Source of the DNA: CBDCPI01 sp965220245
GTDB lineage: Bacteria; Chloroflexota; Dehalococcoidia; Lucifugimonadales; UBA3495
Assembly (NCBI GenBank): GCA_965220245.1
Contig: CBDCPI010000009.1
Coordinates: 1-55,715, forward strand
Reading direction: 5' to 3'
DNA length: 55,715 nt
Under the pieces are notes generated by a model. That model saw only the letters and a list, made by a program, of their open reading frames with translations, was not told the origin of the DNA and did no database searches. Positions 39,613-47,178 of the stretch are shown here, piece by piece. Each line of letters begins with the position of its first letter. Position 1 is the first letter of the stretch. A program made the position numbers and the translations under genes.

Positions 39613-40461
39613 ATGTACGACCTAAGCGGGAAGGTCGCAGTAATCACCGGCGCCGGGGGCCGCCACGGTATCGGGCGCGCTATTGCTCTTCGCTTGGCTC
39701 AAGAGGGCGCGGACGTGGTGGTGACCGACATTAGAGCCAGCCTAGACGCCATCCGTCCCGAGGACCGGCAGGGAGGCTGGCAGGGCTTACCCAGTGTGGT
39801 AGAGGAGATTGAGTCCGCGGGCCGGGACGCCCTGGGTCTTTATTCCGACGTATCCGACAGCGCCCAGGTCGATGACATGATGCGCCAAGCGTTGGACCGC
39901 TTTGGGCGCATCGATATTTTTGTAAACAACGCCGGCTCTCGCCCGGGGAAAGACCGGGTCTTAGTGGTCGACTTGGAAGAAGAGGCCTTCGATGAAGTAC
40001 TCCGGGTCAACGTTAGAGGGACCTACCTGTGCTCCCGAGCGGTGGCGCGGCACATGGTCTCCCGGGCTGGAGGAGGCAAGATCATCAACATCTCTTCCGG
40101 AGCCGGCAAACGGGGAATTGCCCGCTACGCCGCCTATTGCGCTTCCAAATTCGCCATCGTGGGGTTCACTCAGGCCATGGCGCAAGAGATGGCGCCGCAC
40201 GGGGTAAACGTGAACGCCATCTGCCCGGGGTTGGTGGACACCGAGCGCGTGGACTTTATTGCCGCGGCCCTAGCCCCGGCCGGAGAATCGTCCGAAGAAT
40301 TCCGGGCCGGCATGGCCCGGGAGCGGGCCCTGCGGGTGCCGATGGGGCGGATTGCGCAGGGGGACGACATCGCCCGTATGGCGGCCTTCCTAGCGTCTTC
40401 CGAGTCGGATTATATCACCGGCTTGTCCATTAGTGTGTCGGGCGGCAGCGAGATGAACTAA
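39613..40461 (+). CDS. SDR family oxidoreductase
   Basis: 282 aa. Cofactor motif TGAGGRHGIG (12-21), NNAGSRPG, Ser in NISSGAG and YCASK. The PEDRQGGWQ insert resembles the SDR at 20296. ATG at 39613 preceded by GGAGG. Last plus-strand gene of the block before the MFS gene. Substrate unknown. Confidence 0.92.
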   Translation: MYDLSGKVAVITGAGGRHGIGRAIALRLAQEGADVVVTDIRASLDAIRPEDRQGGWQGLPSVVEEIESAGRDALGLYSDVSDSAQVDDMMRQALDRFGRIDIFVNNAGSRPGKDRVLVVDLEEEAFDEVLRVNVRGTYLCSRAVARHMVSRAGGGKIINISSGAGKRGIARYAAYCASKFAIVGFTQAMAQEMAPHGVNVNAICPGLVDTERVDFIAAALAPAGESSEEFRAGMARERALRVPMGRIAQGDDIARMAAFLASSESDYITGLSISVSGGSEMN

Positions 40462-40474
40462 AAGACTTTACCAA

Positions 40475-41740
40475 TCAGCCCTCTCGGTCAGCCGCCATCG
40501 AGGCCCTGGCTGGCAAAGCGGGAGGCCGGGCCAGGAAGACCAGCACTCCCGCTAGCATGTAGGCTACCGCCAGGGCCAGGTAGAGGTAGTCGTAGCTGCC
40601 GACTACCTCGCGGAACACTGCCCCCAGAGTGGGGCCTACGCCTAACATCAGGGTCTGAAACGGCGAGAAGAGCCCCAGAATTGTGCCGTAAGAGTCTCGC
40701 CCAAAATATTGGGCCAGCATCATCCCTTCCAAGGGGTCCTCCGGGCTAGAAAACATGCCAAAGGCCACGGCGAAGGCCAGAGCCATTCCCAAGGAGCCGA
40801 CAGTAATCAAAAAAAGGACCATCGCTCCTGAGATGATTAACGTCGTGGTCAAACAAAGCCGAGGCGAAACGAAGTCGGCCAGATAACCCCAACCCAAGTT
40901 GGCGATGGCTAGGAACGTCCCTAAGCTTAGTACCCCGGCGGCGGCGCCTTTCGAGAGACCTACATCGTCGGCCAGATAAGGCACCAGGCTAAACCCCACC
41001 GCTCCGGAACCAAGGGTCCCGAACCCGGCGGCGATGGTCACCAGCCAAAAGGACTTGGTCCGCAACGCCTCGCTAGCGCTCCAACTGAACTCGGCGCTTC
41101 TTCTCCCTGGGGAATTGATGGTCCCGGTACTTGGAAAAGCCGGGACCCTGGTCACCCTAGCGCCGGGACGGGCCCCGTCGGGGGCCAAGCCGATGTCTTC
41201 CGGGCGCCGCCGCATCAGCAGGAATACCGGCAGCACTAGTACCAAGCTAAGTATGCCCAGGTAGCGGTAAGCCGCCCGCCAGCCCCAGTGTATGGCTATC
41301 AGGGATATGATCTGGATGTTGATGGCGCCGCCGATGGGGCGGAATGTTGATACCAAGGCCAAGGCGATGTTGCGGCGGCGGCGGAAGAAATTGACCGCCG
41401 CCGCCCGAGGGACCACGCCGATTAACACCGGGTTGCTGACCGCCCGGCCGAAAATGTAGGCGCCAAAGAATTGCCAGACCGCCTGGGTGCCGGCGATGGT
41501 GAAAAATGACGCCGCGGCCACCACCATGCCCGCCGCCATGAGCCAGCGGGGTCCGTACCGGTCGGTCAACCTACCGATAAAGGGAGTGAGAAACCCGGAA
41601 GCCAGAGTACCCGCGGTGACCGCAAAAGATATGGTGCTCTTCTTCCACTCGGTGTCGTCGGAGATGAAGACTTGGATGCCGCCCAGCACCACCTGAGTCA
41701 CCCCCGTGCCAGCAAACGTGGCCAGAAAGCTGATGACCAA
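40475..41740 (-). CDS. MFS transporter, N-terminus not fixed
   Basis: At least 421 aa, about 12 spans. Conserved cytoplasmic loop GRLTDRYGPRWLMA after TM2 and the central hinge loop are present. The only in-frame start (TTG at 41740) lies inside the first helix. Upstream codons keep encoding FYYGWLIL, the typical MFS start (YYGW), up to the Uma2 stop region, but no ATG, GTG or TTG exists there. The true start may be a rare codon, or the 5' end is damaged. Substrate unknown; pattern of the MCT/oxalate group. Confidence 0.82.
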   Translation of the reverse strand: MVISFLATFAGTGVTQVVLGGIQVFISDDTEWKKSTISFAVTAGTLASGFLTPFIGRLTDRYGPRWLMAAGMVVAAASFFTIAGTQAVWQFFGAYIFGRAVSNPVLIGVVPRAAAVNFFRRRRNIALALVSTFRPIGGAINIQIISLIAIHWGWRAAYRYLGILSLVLVLPVFLLMRRRPEDIGLAPDGARPGARVTRVPAFPSTGTINSPGRRSAEFSWSASEALRTKSFWLVTIAAGFGTLGSGAVGFSLVPYLADDVGLSKGAAAGVLSLGTFLAIANLGWGYLADFVSPRLCLTTTLIISGAMVLFLITVGSLGMALAFAVAFGMFSSPEDPLEGMMLAQYFGRDSYGTILGLFSPFQTLMLGVGPTLGAVFREVVGSYDYLYLALAVAYMLAGVLVFLARPPALPARASMAADREG

Positions 41741-41793
41741 GATTAGCCAGCCGTAGTAAAAGGGAGTGCTCGGCCTCCAGTCGACGATTGAGC

Positions 41794-42702
41794 CTAATAT
41801 AGTGGTGTTCCGCGGCGGCGCAACTCTTCCTCTAGCTGCCGTATCCTGGCCTGGTCGGCCTCCCGGGCCGCTTGTTCCCTTTGCAGGGCAGCTTCTGCGT
41901 TCCGGCGGGCGGCGGCTTCCACATTGGTGTGGGCTTCCGCAGTGGCGGCGCGGATTTCCGCGTTATGACGGGCGGTCTGCTGGGCTTCAATGGTAGCTTC
42001 CGCCTCAGGTAGGTTGCGGAGGTATGCTCCCGTCGCCGGGTCTAAAAAACGCAGATGTCCACCGTCCCAGCACAAGTCGAGCCCCAGCGTCGGGCTGTAG
42101 CCCCGGATTACCCCATCGGCGTCCCGGTTAGGTTCAATCGCCCGGTACTCCCCGTCCACCAACCGTTCCCCGGCCAGCGGCTCTGGGTAGAAATCGCCGG
42201 TAGCGTCGAACCGCCAGTACTCCCCAATGCCCAGCCAGGCGTAGAGGTCGCGTTTGAGGCCCAAGTCGTTTCCGAAGGTGCTCACCGAGGCGATTTCCAA
42301 GGCAAAGTCGGGAGGACGGCCCACGTCCCGGATGAAGTAGCCGTTGCGTCGGCGAATGGCTACCGGGTTGACGCCGAAAGCAACGTAGCAATCGGGCCGG
42401 AAAATCCGCTGCTGCCCCTGCTCGTCGTGGTAATAGACCGGCGTGTTGCCGCTGACCAGCACCCCGGGACGCCCCCAAAAGAAAGTCCTTACGACCTGGA
42501 TGGTTTCGGTGACGTGGTCTTCCTGCTGCATACCGTCGGGCAATGGCTCATAGTCGTCCGGGGCGTCGGGGTCCGGCTTGACCGAGAAAGGAATGTCGGC
42601 GGGTAAATCTGGGTACTCCGCCTGCGGCAACCCGGTCCTTCTCGTATCCCGGGTCCGCTCGTATCTGGGTTCCTCGAAGGGCGGTGGCAACCTGGAAGTC
42701 AT
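41794..42702 (-). CDS. Uma2 family putative restriction endonuclease (copy 3)
   Basis: 302 aa. FRPDCYVAF, PPDFALEIASVSTFGND, LGIGEYWRFDAT and LGLDLCW motifs as in copy 1, to which it is most similar by eye. C-terminal Ala/Glu/Arg coiled coil (about 225-295) without exact repeats. ATG at 42702 with AGGAGG 6 nt upstream; the frame stays open to 42774. The next gene on this strand is the MFS carrier. Confidence 0.85.
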   Translation of the reverse strand: MTSRLPPPFEEPRYERTRDTRRTGLPQAEYPDLPADIPFSVKPDPDAPDDYEPLPDGMQQEDHVTETIQVVRTFFWGRPGVLVSGNTPVYYHDEQGQQRIFRPDCYVAFGVNPVAIRRRNGYFIRDVGRPPDFALEIASVSTFGNDLGLKRDLYAWLGIGEYWRFDATGDFYPEPLAGERLVDGEYRAIEPNRDADGVIRGYSPTLGLDLCWDGGHLRFLDPATGAYLRNLPEAEATIEAQQTARHNAEIRAATAEAHTNVEAAARRNAEAALQREQAAREADQARIRQLEEELRRRGTPLY

Positions 42703-42932
42703 GGCAATCCTCCTGGGCAAGCTTCCCGTGGCTGCCGCCGGAGTTGGAGTCGAATCAGTCCCATGATAGCACACCGGCCGAAATGCAGTTGCCCCGGCGC
42801 GCCGGCTTCAAGCCGTTGGATGCCAGCCGGATTTGCAGTATAGTTGCCCCTGTCATAGCAACTTCAGGATCTCCATCTGTCCGCAAGGGTGGCTGGAGAG
42901 AGACCTTCGGCTAATGGTTTACTAAGAGCTCG

Positions 42933-43964
42933 ATGCGACTGGGACGACGGCGCCATACTGCAAATAAAGTTGCCGGGAGAGGCAGCGAACGCCCAGGGGA
43001 GCACGGTCATGCTCACGGGGCCATGGACCAAGCCGTCCTGGACAGCAGCCGGGGAATCTGGGCCGTTAAGGTATCCTTGGTGGTGCTCTTGGTTACGGCG
43101 GGCCTGCAAGTCGTGGTCGTGGTAATCACTGGCAGTGTCGCCTTGCTGGCAGACACGGTCCACAACATCGGCGACGCCGCAACCGCCCTCCCGCTGTGGG
43201 TTGCTTTTTCGCTGAGCCGACGGTTACCCACCAAGCGATTTACCTATGGGTACGGTCGCGCCGAAGACTTGGCCGGCCTGCTGATCGTCGGCGTCATCCT
43301 GGCTACGGGCATTGTGGCGGGGTACGAGTCCATCAAGCGGCTTTCCGACCCCCCGGAGATAGAGTATATCTGGGTCGTCGTCATCGCCTCGCTGATTGGA
43401 TTCGTGGGCAACGAAGCCGTCGCTTTATTTCGAATGAAGGTGGGCAGAGAGATCGGTAGCGCCGCGCTGGTGGCCGACGGTATGCACGCCCGGGTCGACG
43501 GGCTCACCAGCTTGGCGGTGCTGGTAGGCGCCATCGGCGTCTGGTTGGGAGCCTCGTTGGCCGACCCCATCATGGGCATTGTCATAACCGTCGCGATCTT
43601 CCGGATCGTCTTCCAAAGTGGCAAGTCGATCATTTCCCGGCTGCTGGACGGCGTGGAGCCCGAGGTTATCGACGAAGTCCGCAGTGTAATGAACGCTACT
43701 GACGGCGTGGAGGAGGTTACCGAGATTAGGGTACGCTGGCTGGGCCACCGGCTTTTGGCCGAGGTGAACATCTCGGTGCGCCAAGACCTTTCGGTCGAGG
43801 CCGGACACCGGATAGCCCAAGAAGCCCATCACCAGCTTCTCGATAGGTTGCAATACCTGTCCAACGCCACCATTCATGTGGACCCCGTGGGAGCCTCGGG
43901 AGAGGAGTACCATAGCCGGTCTATGGCGCACCACCACAATGAACCCGAAGGGCACATTCATTAG
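42933..43964 (+). CDS. Cation diffusion facilitator (zinc-type)
   Basis: 343 aa, six membrane spans plus the C-terminal cytoplasmic ferredoxin-like domain (about 225-310). Metal site in TM2: D74 and H77-x3-D81 (LADTVHNIGD). In TM5: ADGMHARVDG, an HxxxD, so Zn2+ or Co2+ is the likely ion. His-rich HGHAHG (24-29) at the N-terminus and HHHNEPEGHIH at the C-terminus. Starts available: ATG 42933 or ATG 43023; the His-rich stretch favours the former. Exporter role inferred from the family. Confidence 0.92.
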   Translation: MRLGRRRHTANKVAGRGSERPGEHGHAHGAMDQAVLDSSRGIWAVKVSLVVLLVTAGLQVVVVVITGSVALLADTVHNIGDAATALPLWVAFSLSRRLPTKRFTYGYGRAEDLAGLLIVGVILATGIVAGYESIKRLSDPPEIEYIWVVVIASLIGFVGNEAVALFRMKVGREIGSAALVADGMHARVDGLTSLAVLVGAIGVWLGASLADPIMGIVITVAIFRIVFQSGKSIISRLLDGVEPEVIDEVRSVMNATDGVEEVTEIRVRWLGHRLLAEVNISVRQDLSVEAGHRIAQEAHHQLLDRLQYLSNATIHVDPVGASGEEYHSRSMAHHHNEPEGHIH

Positions 43965-43984
43965 CCCTGCCGGGTAATTGCGGA

Positions 43985-44205
43985 TGGCCCGCCGCGGCGG
44001 GCCACATAAGGGAATGAAAATGGCGGCCAGCCCCAACCGTCACTCCCGCGAAAGCGGGAGGCCAGAGGTAGGCGGTGAGTGATTTCATAGGTGAGTGATT
44101 TCATAATGGAACTGACGATAAGGGGCAGTGGATTCCCGCCTGCGCGGGAATGACGGGTTGGGTATTTTCATAGTAAAGGCGGGTTGGTATTTTCATAATA
44201 AACGA
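43985..44205. repeat. Hairpin and short tandem repeats before gatC
   Basis: TGGCCCGCCGCGGCGGGCCA (43985-44004) is a perfect palindrome after the CDF gene, possibly its terminator, though without a T-tract. Then CTCCCGCGAAAGCGGGAG, GGTGAGTGATTTCATA twice (44074-44105), GTGGATTCCCGCCTGCGCGG and two near copies of GGTTGGTATTTTCATA. Confidence 0.6.
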
Positions 44206-44241
44206 CGGCTCCCCTATGAAATCAGAACGGGAGGTGAGACT

Positions 44242-44541
44242 ATGACTCTGGAACGCAGGGACATTGAACACATTGCGGCCCTCGCTCGCATCGCCTTATC
44301 TGATGAGGAAGTGGAGGCGCTGCGAGAGCAACTTTCCAACATCATGGACCAGTTCCGAGTCCTCAATGAATTGGATACTTCCGGTGTGGCCCCTACCGGC
44401 CACGCGGCCCAGCTTGTAGGCGTCGCTGGCGTGATGCGAGAGGACGTTGCCAGTGAATCTTTGGAGCCTGAGGACGTGCTCCTCAATGCCCCGCGCCGGG
44501 AGGGGGAGTTCTTCCGGGTTAAGGTGGTGCTGGAGGAGTAA
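44242..44541 (+). CDS. gatC: Asp/Glu-tRNA amidotransferase subunit C
   Basis: 99 aa. GatC helical belt sequence RRDIEHIAALARIALSDEEV (about 4-23), REQLSNIMDQF, and the LRED..-like MREDVASESLEPEDVLLNAP. ATG at 44242 with GGGAGGTGAG. The gatA gene follows after 5 nt. The two form GatCAB with gatB (not in the window), which converts Glu-tRNA(Gln) (and Asp-tRNA(Asn)) to the amide. Confidence 0.94.
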   Translation: MTLERRDIEHIAALARIALSDEEVEALREQLSNIMDQFRVLNELDTSGVAPTGHAAQLVGVAGVMREDVASESLEPEDVLLNAPRREGEFFRVKVVLEE

Positions 44542-44546
44542 TTCCG

Positions 44547-46025
44547 GTGGTGGAGATGGAATATTTGACCTTAACCGCGGCGAGACGCCGGCTGGACCGG
44601 CGTCAGCTCAGCTCGGTGGAGTTGACCCAAGCCTGCTTGGACCGCATCGAGCAAGTGGAAGACCGGGTCAAGGCCTTTGTGACCGTCACGCCGGAGGTTG
44701 CGCTGCGCCAAGCCGAGGCGGCCGACCGGCGCATCGGGTCTGGCGAAGCCGGCCCCTTGACCGGAATCCCGGCGCAGATTAAAGACGTAATGTGCACCAA
44801 GGGAATTCGGACCACCTGCGCCTCCCGTATGCTCGAAAACTTTGTGCCGGTGTACAACGCAACCGCCGCTGCCAAACTCTTGGAGGAAGGCGTGACCTTG
44901 TTGGGAAAGGGCAACATGGATGAGTTCGCCATGGGCTCTTCCACGGAAAACTCCGCCTTTTTCCCGACCCACAACCCATGGGACCTGGCCCGGGTGCCCG
45001 GAGGCAGCAGCGGCGGCGGCGCCGCGGCGGTGGCGGCCGGGGAAGCCATCTTCTCCTTGGGGTCGGATACCGGGGGCAGCATCCGCCAGCCGGCCGCGTT
45101 TTGCGGCGTCGTGGGCCTCAAGCCGACCTACGGACTGGTCAGCCGCTACGGTCTGGTTGCCTTCGCCTCTTCCTTGGACCAGATCGGACCGTTAACCAGG
45201 GACGTAGCCGACTGCGCCTTGGTCCTAAATGCCATTGCGGGTCACGACCCCAGAGACTCCACCTCCCTGCCCTTGCCCAAAAAGGACTATACCGCGGCAT
45301 TAAATGACGCCCCCCTGTCGCAGGGAGGCCCGGAGGGACCGGTACGAATCGGTGTGCCTGAGGAGTATTTCGTTGAGGGTACCGAGCCGGGCACCCGGAA
45401 GGCCGTCGAGACCGCCATAGCGACTCTGGAGAGTATTGGCGCGGCTGTCCGGAGCGTTTCGTTGCCCACGACCAAGTATGCTTTAGCCTGCTACTACATC
45501 ATCGCGCCGTCGGAATGCTCCGCCAACCTGGCCCGGTACGACGGGGTCAAGTACGGTTACTCCTTTCATGAAGCCGAAGATATGTGGGCCGACCTGGAGC
45601 AGACCCGGCAGCGGGGCTTCGGTCCCGAGGTAAGGCGCCGGATAATGCTGGGCGCCTACGCCCTATCGGCCGGCTATTACGACGCCTTCTACGTGAAGGC
45701 GCAGCAGGCCCGTACCCTGATCCAGCAGGACTTTGCCCGGGTGTTCCAAGAAGTGGACGCTTTGGTAACACCCGTGTCTCCGACGGTGGCTTTCCCTTTG
45801 GGGGAGAAGACGTCGGACCCGGTCCAAATGTACCTGAGCGACGTCTGTACCCTGCCGCCGAACATCGCCGGCCTTCCCGCCATGTCGGTGCCCTGCGGTT
45901 TCGATCAAGGGCTGCCGGTAGGCTTGCAGATCATCGGTCCCCACCTATCCGAAGAAACGCTGCTGCGGGTCGCCCATGCTTACCAGCAGGCCACCCGCTG
46001 GCATCTGGCGACACCGGTCTTGTAG
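44547..46025 (+). CDS. gatA: Asp/Glu-tRNA amidotransferase subunit A
   Basis: 492 aa amidase. The triad K79 (AQIKD), S154 (PGGSSGG) and S178 (DTGGSIRQP) falls at the same numbers as in S. aureus GatA. Also MDEFAMGSSTENS (124-136) and YGLVSRYGLVAFASSLDQIGP. Second subunit after gatC, with GTG at 44547 after GGAGGAG. It liberates ammonia from Gln for transfer to the mischarged tRNA. Confidence 0.96.
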   Translation: MVEMEYLTLTAARRRLDRRQLSSVELTQACLDRIEQVEDRVKAFVTVTPEVALRQAEAADRRIGSGEAGPLTGIPAQIKDVMCTKGIRTTCASRMLENFVPVYNATAAAKLLEEGVTLLGKGNMDEFAMGSSTENSAFFPTHNPWDLARVPGGSSGGGAAAVAAGEAIFSLGSDTGGSIRQPAAFCGVVGLKPTYGLVSRYGLVAFASSLDQIGPLTRDVADCALVLNAIAGHDPRDSTSLPLPKKDYTAALNDAPLSQGGPEGPVRIGVPEEYFVEGTEPGTRKAVETAIATLESIGAAVRSVSLPTTKYALACYYIIAPSECSANLARYDGVKYGYSFHEAEDMWADLEQTRQRGFGPEVRRRIMLGAYALSAGYYDAFYVKAQQARTLIQQDFARVFQEVDALVTPVSPTVAFPLGEKTSDPVQMYLSDVCTLPPNIAGLPAMSVPCGFDQGLPVGLQIIGPHLSEETLLRVAHAYQQATRWHLATPVL

Positions 46026-46037
46026 GACCAATATCAG

Positions 46038-46079
46038 GGCGCTGCCCTGGCGTGGAGTGCACCCCGCCAGGGCAGCGCC
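46038..46079. terminator. Strong hairpin between gatA and the 83-aa gene
   Basis: Fifteen-base perfect stem GGCGCTGCCCTGGCG / CGCCAGGGCAGCGCC with a 12-nt loop. It lies between two convergent gene ends. There is no T-tract either side, so it may be a bidirectional pause or a factor-dependent terminator. Confidence 0.6.
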
Positions 46080-46089
46080 TCGGAAGCGG

Positions 46090-46341
46090 TTAGATTTTCG
46101 TCGGACTCCAGTAGCCGGTATTCACCAGGTAGTCGGCCCGCTTGTCGGCCCACTTTGAAAAAGTGCCCCAGGCCCTGCCCCAGAACCCTCCGGTAGTCTC
46201 TTCCGCCGGCCCGGTAGCGGTCAGCCCGTCACCCTCCGGGAAAATCGCTTCCAGAGAAATCGGTCCGATGTTCGGTATCTCGATGGTGGTCGGCTCAGTG
46301 GTCGGCTCAATAGTAGTCGGCTCGATGGTCACGGTTGTCAT
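46090..46341 (-). CDS. Uncharacterised 83-aa protein, divergent from HxlR regulator
   Basis: Not recognised. N-terminal low-complexity Thr/Glu/Pro stretch of IEPTT-type units (about 6-20), then NIGPISLEAIFPEGDG and a Trp-rich C-terminus: FWGRAWGTFSKWADKRAD and YLVNTGYWSP. No signal peptide or membrane helix. ATG at 46341 with AGGTGA close upstream, and a consensus-like minus-strand promoter about 130 nt further up. An HxlR-type operator overlaps that promoter, so the gene is probably repressed by the divergent HxlR protein. Roles such as stress peptide, secreted factor or modified peptide precursor are guesses. Confidence 0.6.
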   Translation of the reverse strand: MTTVTIEPTTIEPTTEPTTIEIPNIGPISLEAIFPEGDGLTATGPAEETTGGFWGRAWGTFSKWADKRADYLVNTGYWSPTKI

Positions 46342-46399
46342 AATTCACCTATGCTGCGTTAAAATAGTCCCTTGAAAATTGCTGACATCCCGGAGGATG

Positions 46400-46417
46400 C
46401 TACTCTGTAAGAATCAT
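46400..46417 (-). other. Possible 5-codon leader ORF
   Basis: In the leader of the 83-aa gene, ATG ATT CTT ACA GAG TAG follows AAGGAG by 7 nt (46425-46430). A small stem CATCC/GGATG lies just after. It could be a translational attenuator, or chance. Confidence 0.3.
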
Positions 46418-46462
46418 TAGCTAACTCCTTAAAGTTTGGTTACTCCCCACTCCTTAGCGACT

Positions 46463-46477
46463 TACTATAATATAGTA
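46463..46477. promoter_or_regulatory. HxlR-type operator palindrome
   Basis: TACTATA-A-TATAGTA, perfect 7-bp arms around one base. It matches the TACT-N7-AGTA pattern of HxlR-family operators such as YodB of B. subtilis. It covers the -10 box (46469-46474) of the minus-strand promoter. Confidence 0.6.
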
Positions 46478-46497
46478 CAATTGCTATCACTTGTCAA
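46469..46497 (-). promoter_or_regulatory. Promoter of the 83-aa gene
   Basis: On the minus strand, TTGACA (46492-46497), 17-nt spacer, TATATT (46469-46474). Predicted start near 46462, leader about 120 nt. Confidence 0.65.
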
Positions 46498-46519
46498 GTA
46501 TCTAATTATTAGTTAGAAT
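46491..46519 (+). promoter_or_regulatory. Promoter of the HxlR gene
   Basis: TTGTCA (46491-46496), 17-nt spacer, TAGAAT (46514-46519). Its -35 shares five bases with the -35 of the opposite-strand promoter. Predicted start near 46526, 43 nt before the ATG. Confidence 0.65.
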
Positions 46520-46568
46520 CCTTTGAGTGAAATCAACCGGGACAAATCAACCTTGAAAAGGATTAGGG

Positions 46569-46916
46569 ATGGACTGCCAGCAGCCGTGCCCCCGCTACGA
46601 GCGGGCCATGAGCATCCTCGGCAAGAAGTGGACTTGCTTGATCTTGCGCTGCCTGATGGGCGAACCCCGGCGCTTTACCGATATTTCAAGCTACGTTAGG
46701 GGACTGAGTGATCGTTTGCTGTCGCAACGGCTCCAAGAATTAGAGGACACCGGCATTGTGAAGCGGCAAGTTTATGCCCAACGTCCGGTGGTGGTTGAAT
46801 ACTCACTGACACCCAAAGGCGAGGCCCTTCGGACAGTGGTGGCGTCCATTCAGCATTGGGCCGACCAATGGGCGCACCTAGAGTCTCCAGCCCAAGCCGC
46901 CCCTTCAACCGGTTAA
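46569..46916 (+). CDS. HxlR family transcriptional regulator
   Basis: 115-aa winged-helix regulator. Typical CPRYERAMSILGKKWT start (7-22) with C3 and C7; the Cys near the N-terminus is the redox sensor in YodB-type regulators. Recognition region RRFTDISSYVRGLSDRLLSQRLQELEDTGIV and wing RPVVVEYSLTPKGEAL. ATG at 46569 after AAGGATTAGGG. It is divergent from the 83-aa gene with a shared promoter region, so it likely controls itself and that gene in response to electrophiles or quinones. Ligand unknown. Confidence 0.92.
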   Translation: MDCQQPCPRYERAMSILGKKWTCLILRCLMGEPRRFTDISSYVRGLSDRLLSQRLQELEDTGIVKRQVYAQRPVVVEYSLTPKGEALRTVVASIQHWADQWAHLESPAQAAPSTG

Positions 46917-46960
46917 GCGGTGCCTTTTGGCCCTATCGTTCCGAAGGGCCGGAACGGTAA

Positions 46961-47107
46961 GGCCTTTTCATTCCGGTAAAGTCATTCTGAGCCGTAGGCG
47001 AAGAATCTAAAATCCTTCAGCAAGAACCTGGTCCGAGTATCGAAGAAAGAGAATGCAGTCAAGGACTTTAGACCCTTCGCTATGCTCAGGGTGACAGTGA
47101 AAAGGCT
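46961..47107. repeat. Inverted-repeat element D (TCTAAAAT family)
   Basis: About 147 bp before asnS. Left end GGCCTTTTCATT...GTCATTCTGAG, GAATCTAAAATCC; right end CTTTAGACCCTTCGC...GGTGACAGTGAAAAGGCTC. Flanking GGCCGGAACGGT and GGCCGGAGCGCA agree at 9 of 12 positions, a possibly degraded duplication. Confidence 0.55.
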
Positions 47108-47178
47108 CAGGCCGGAGCGCACCGGTCTACTTGACAGGACATCAGGCGACCTAAAATTTTGACTCCGGGGTGAGGCAG

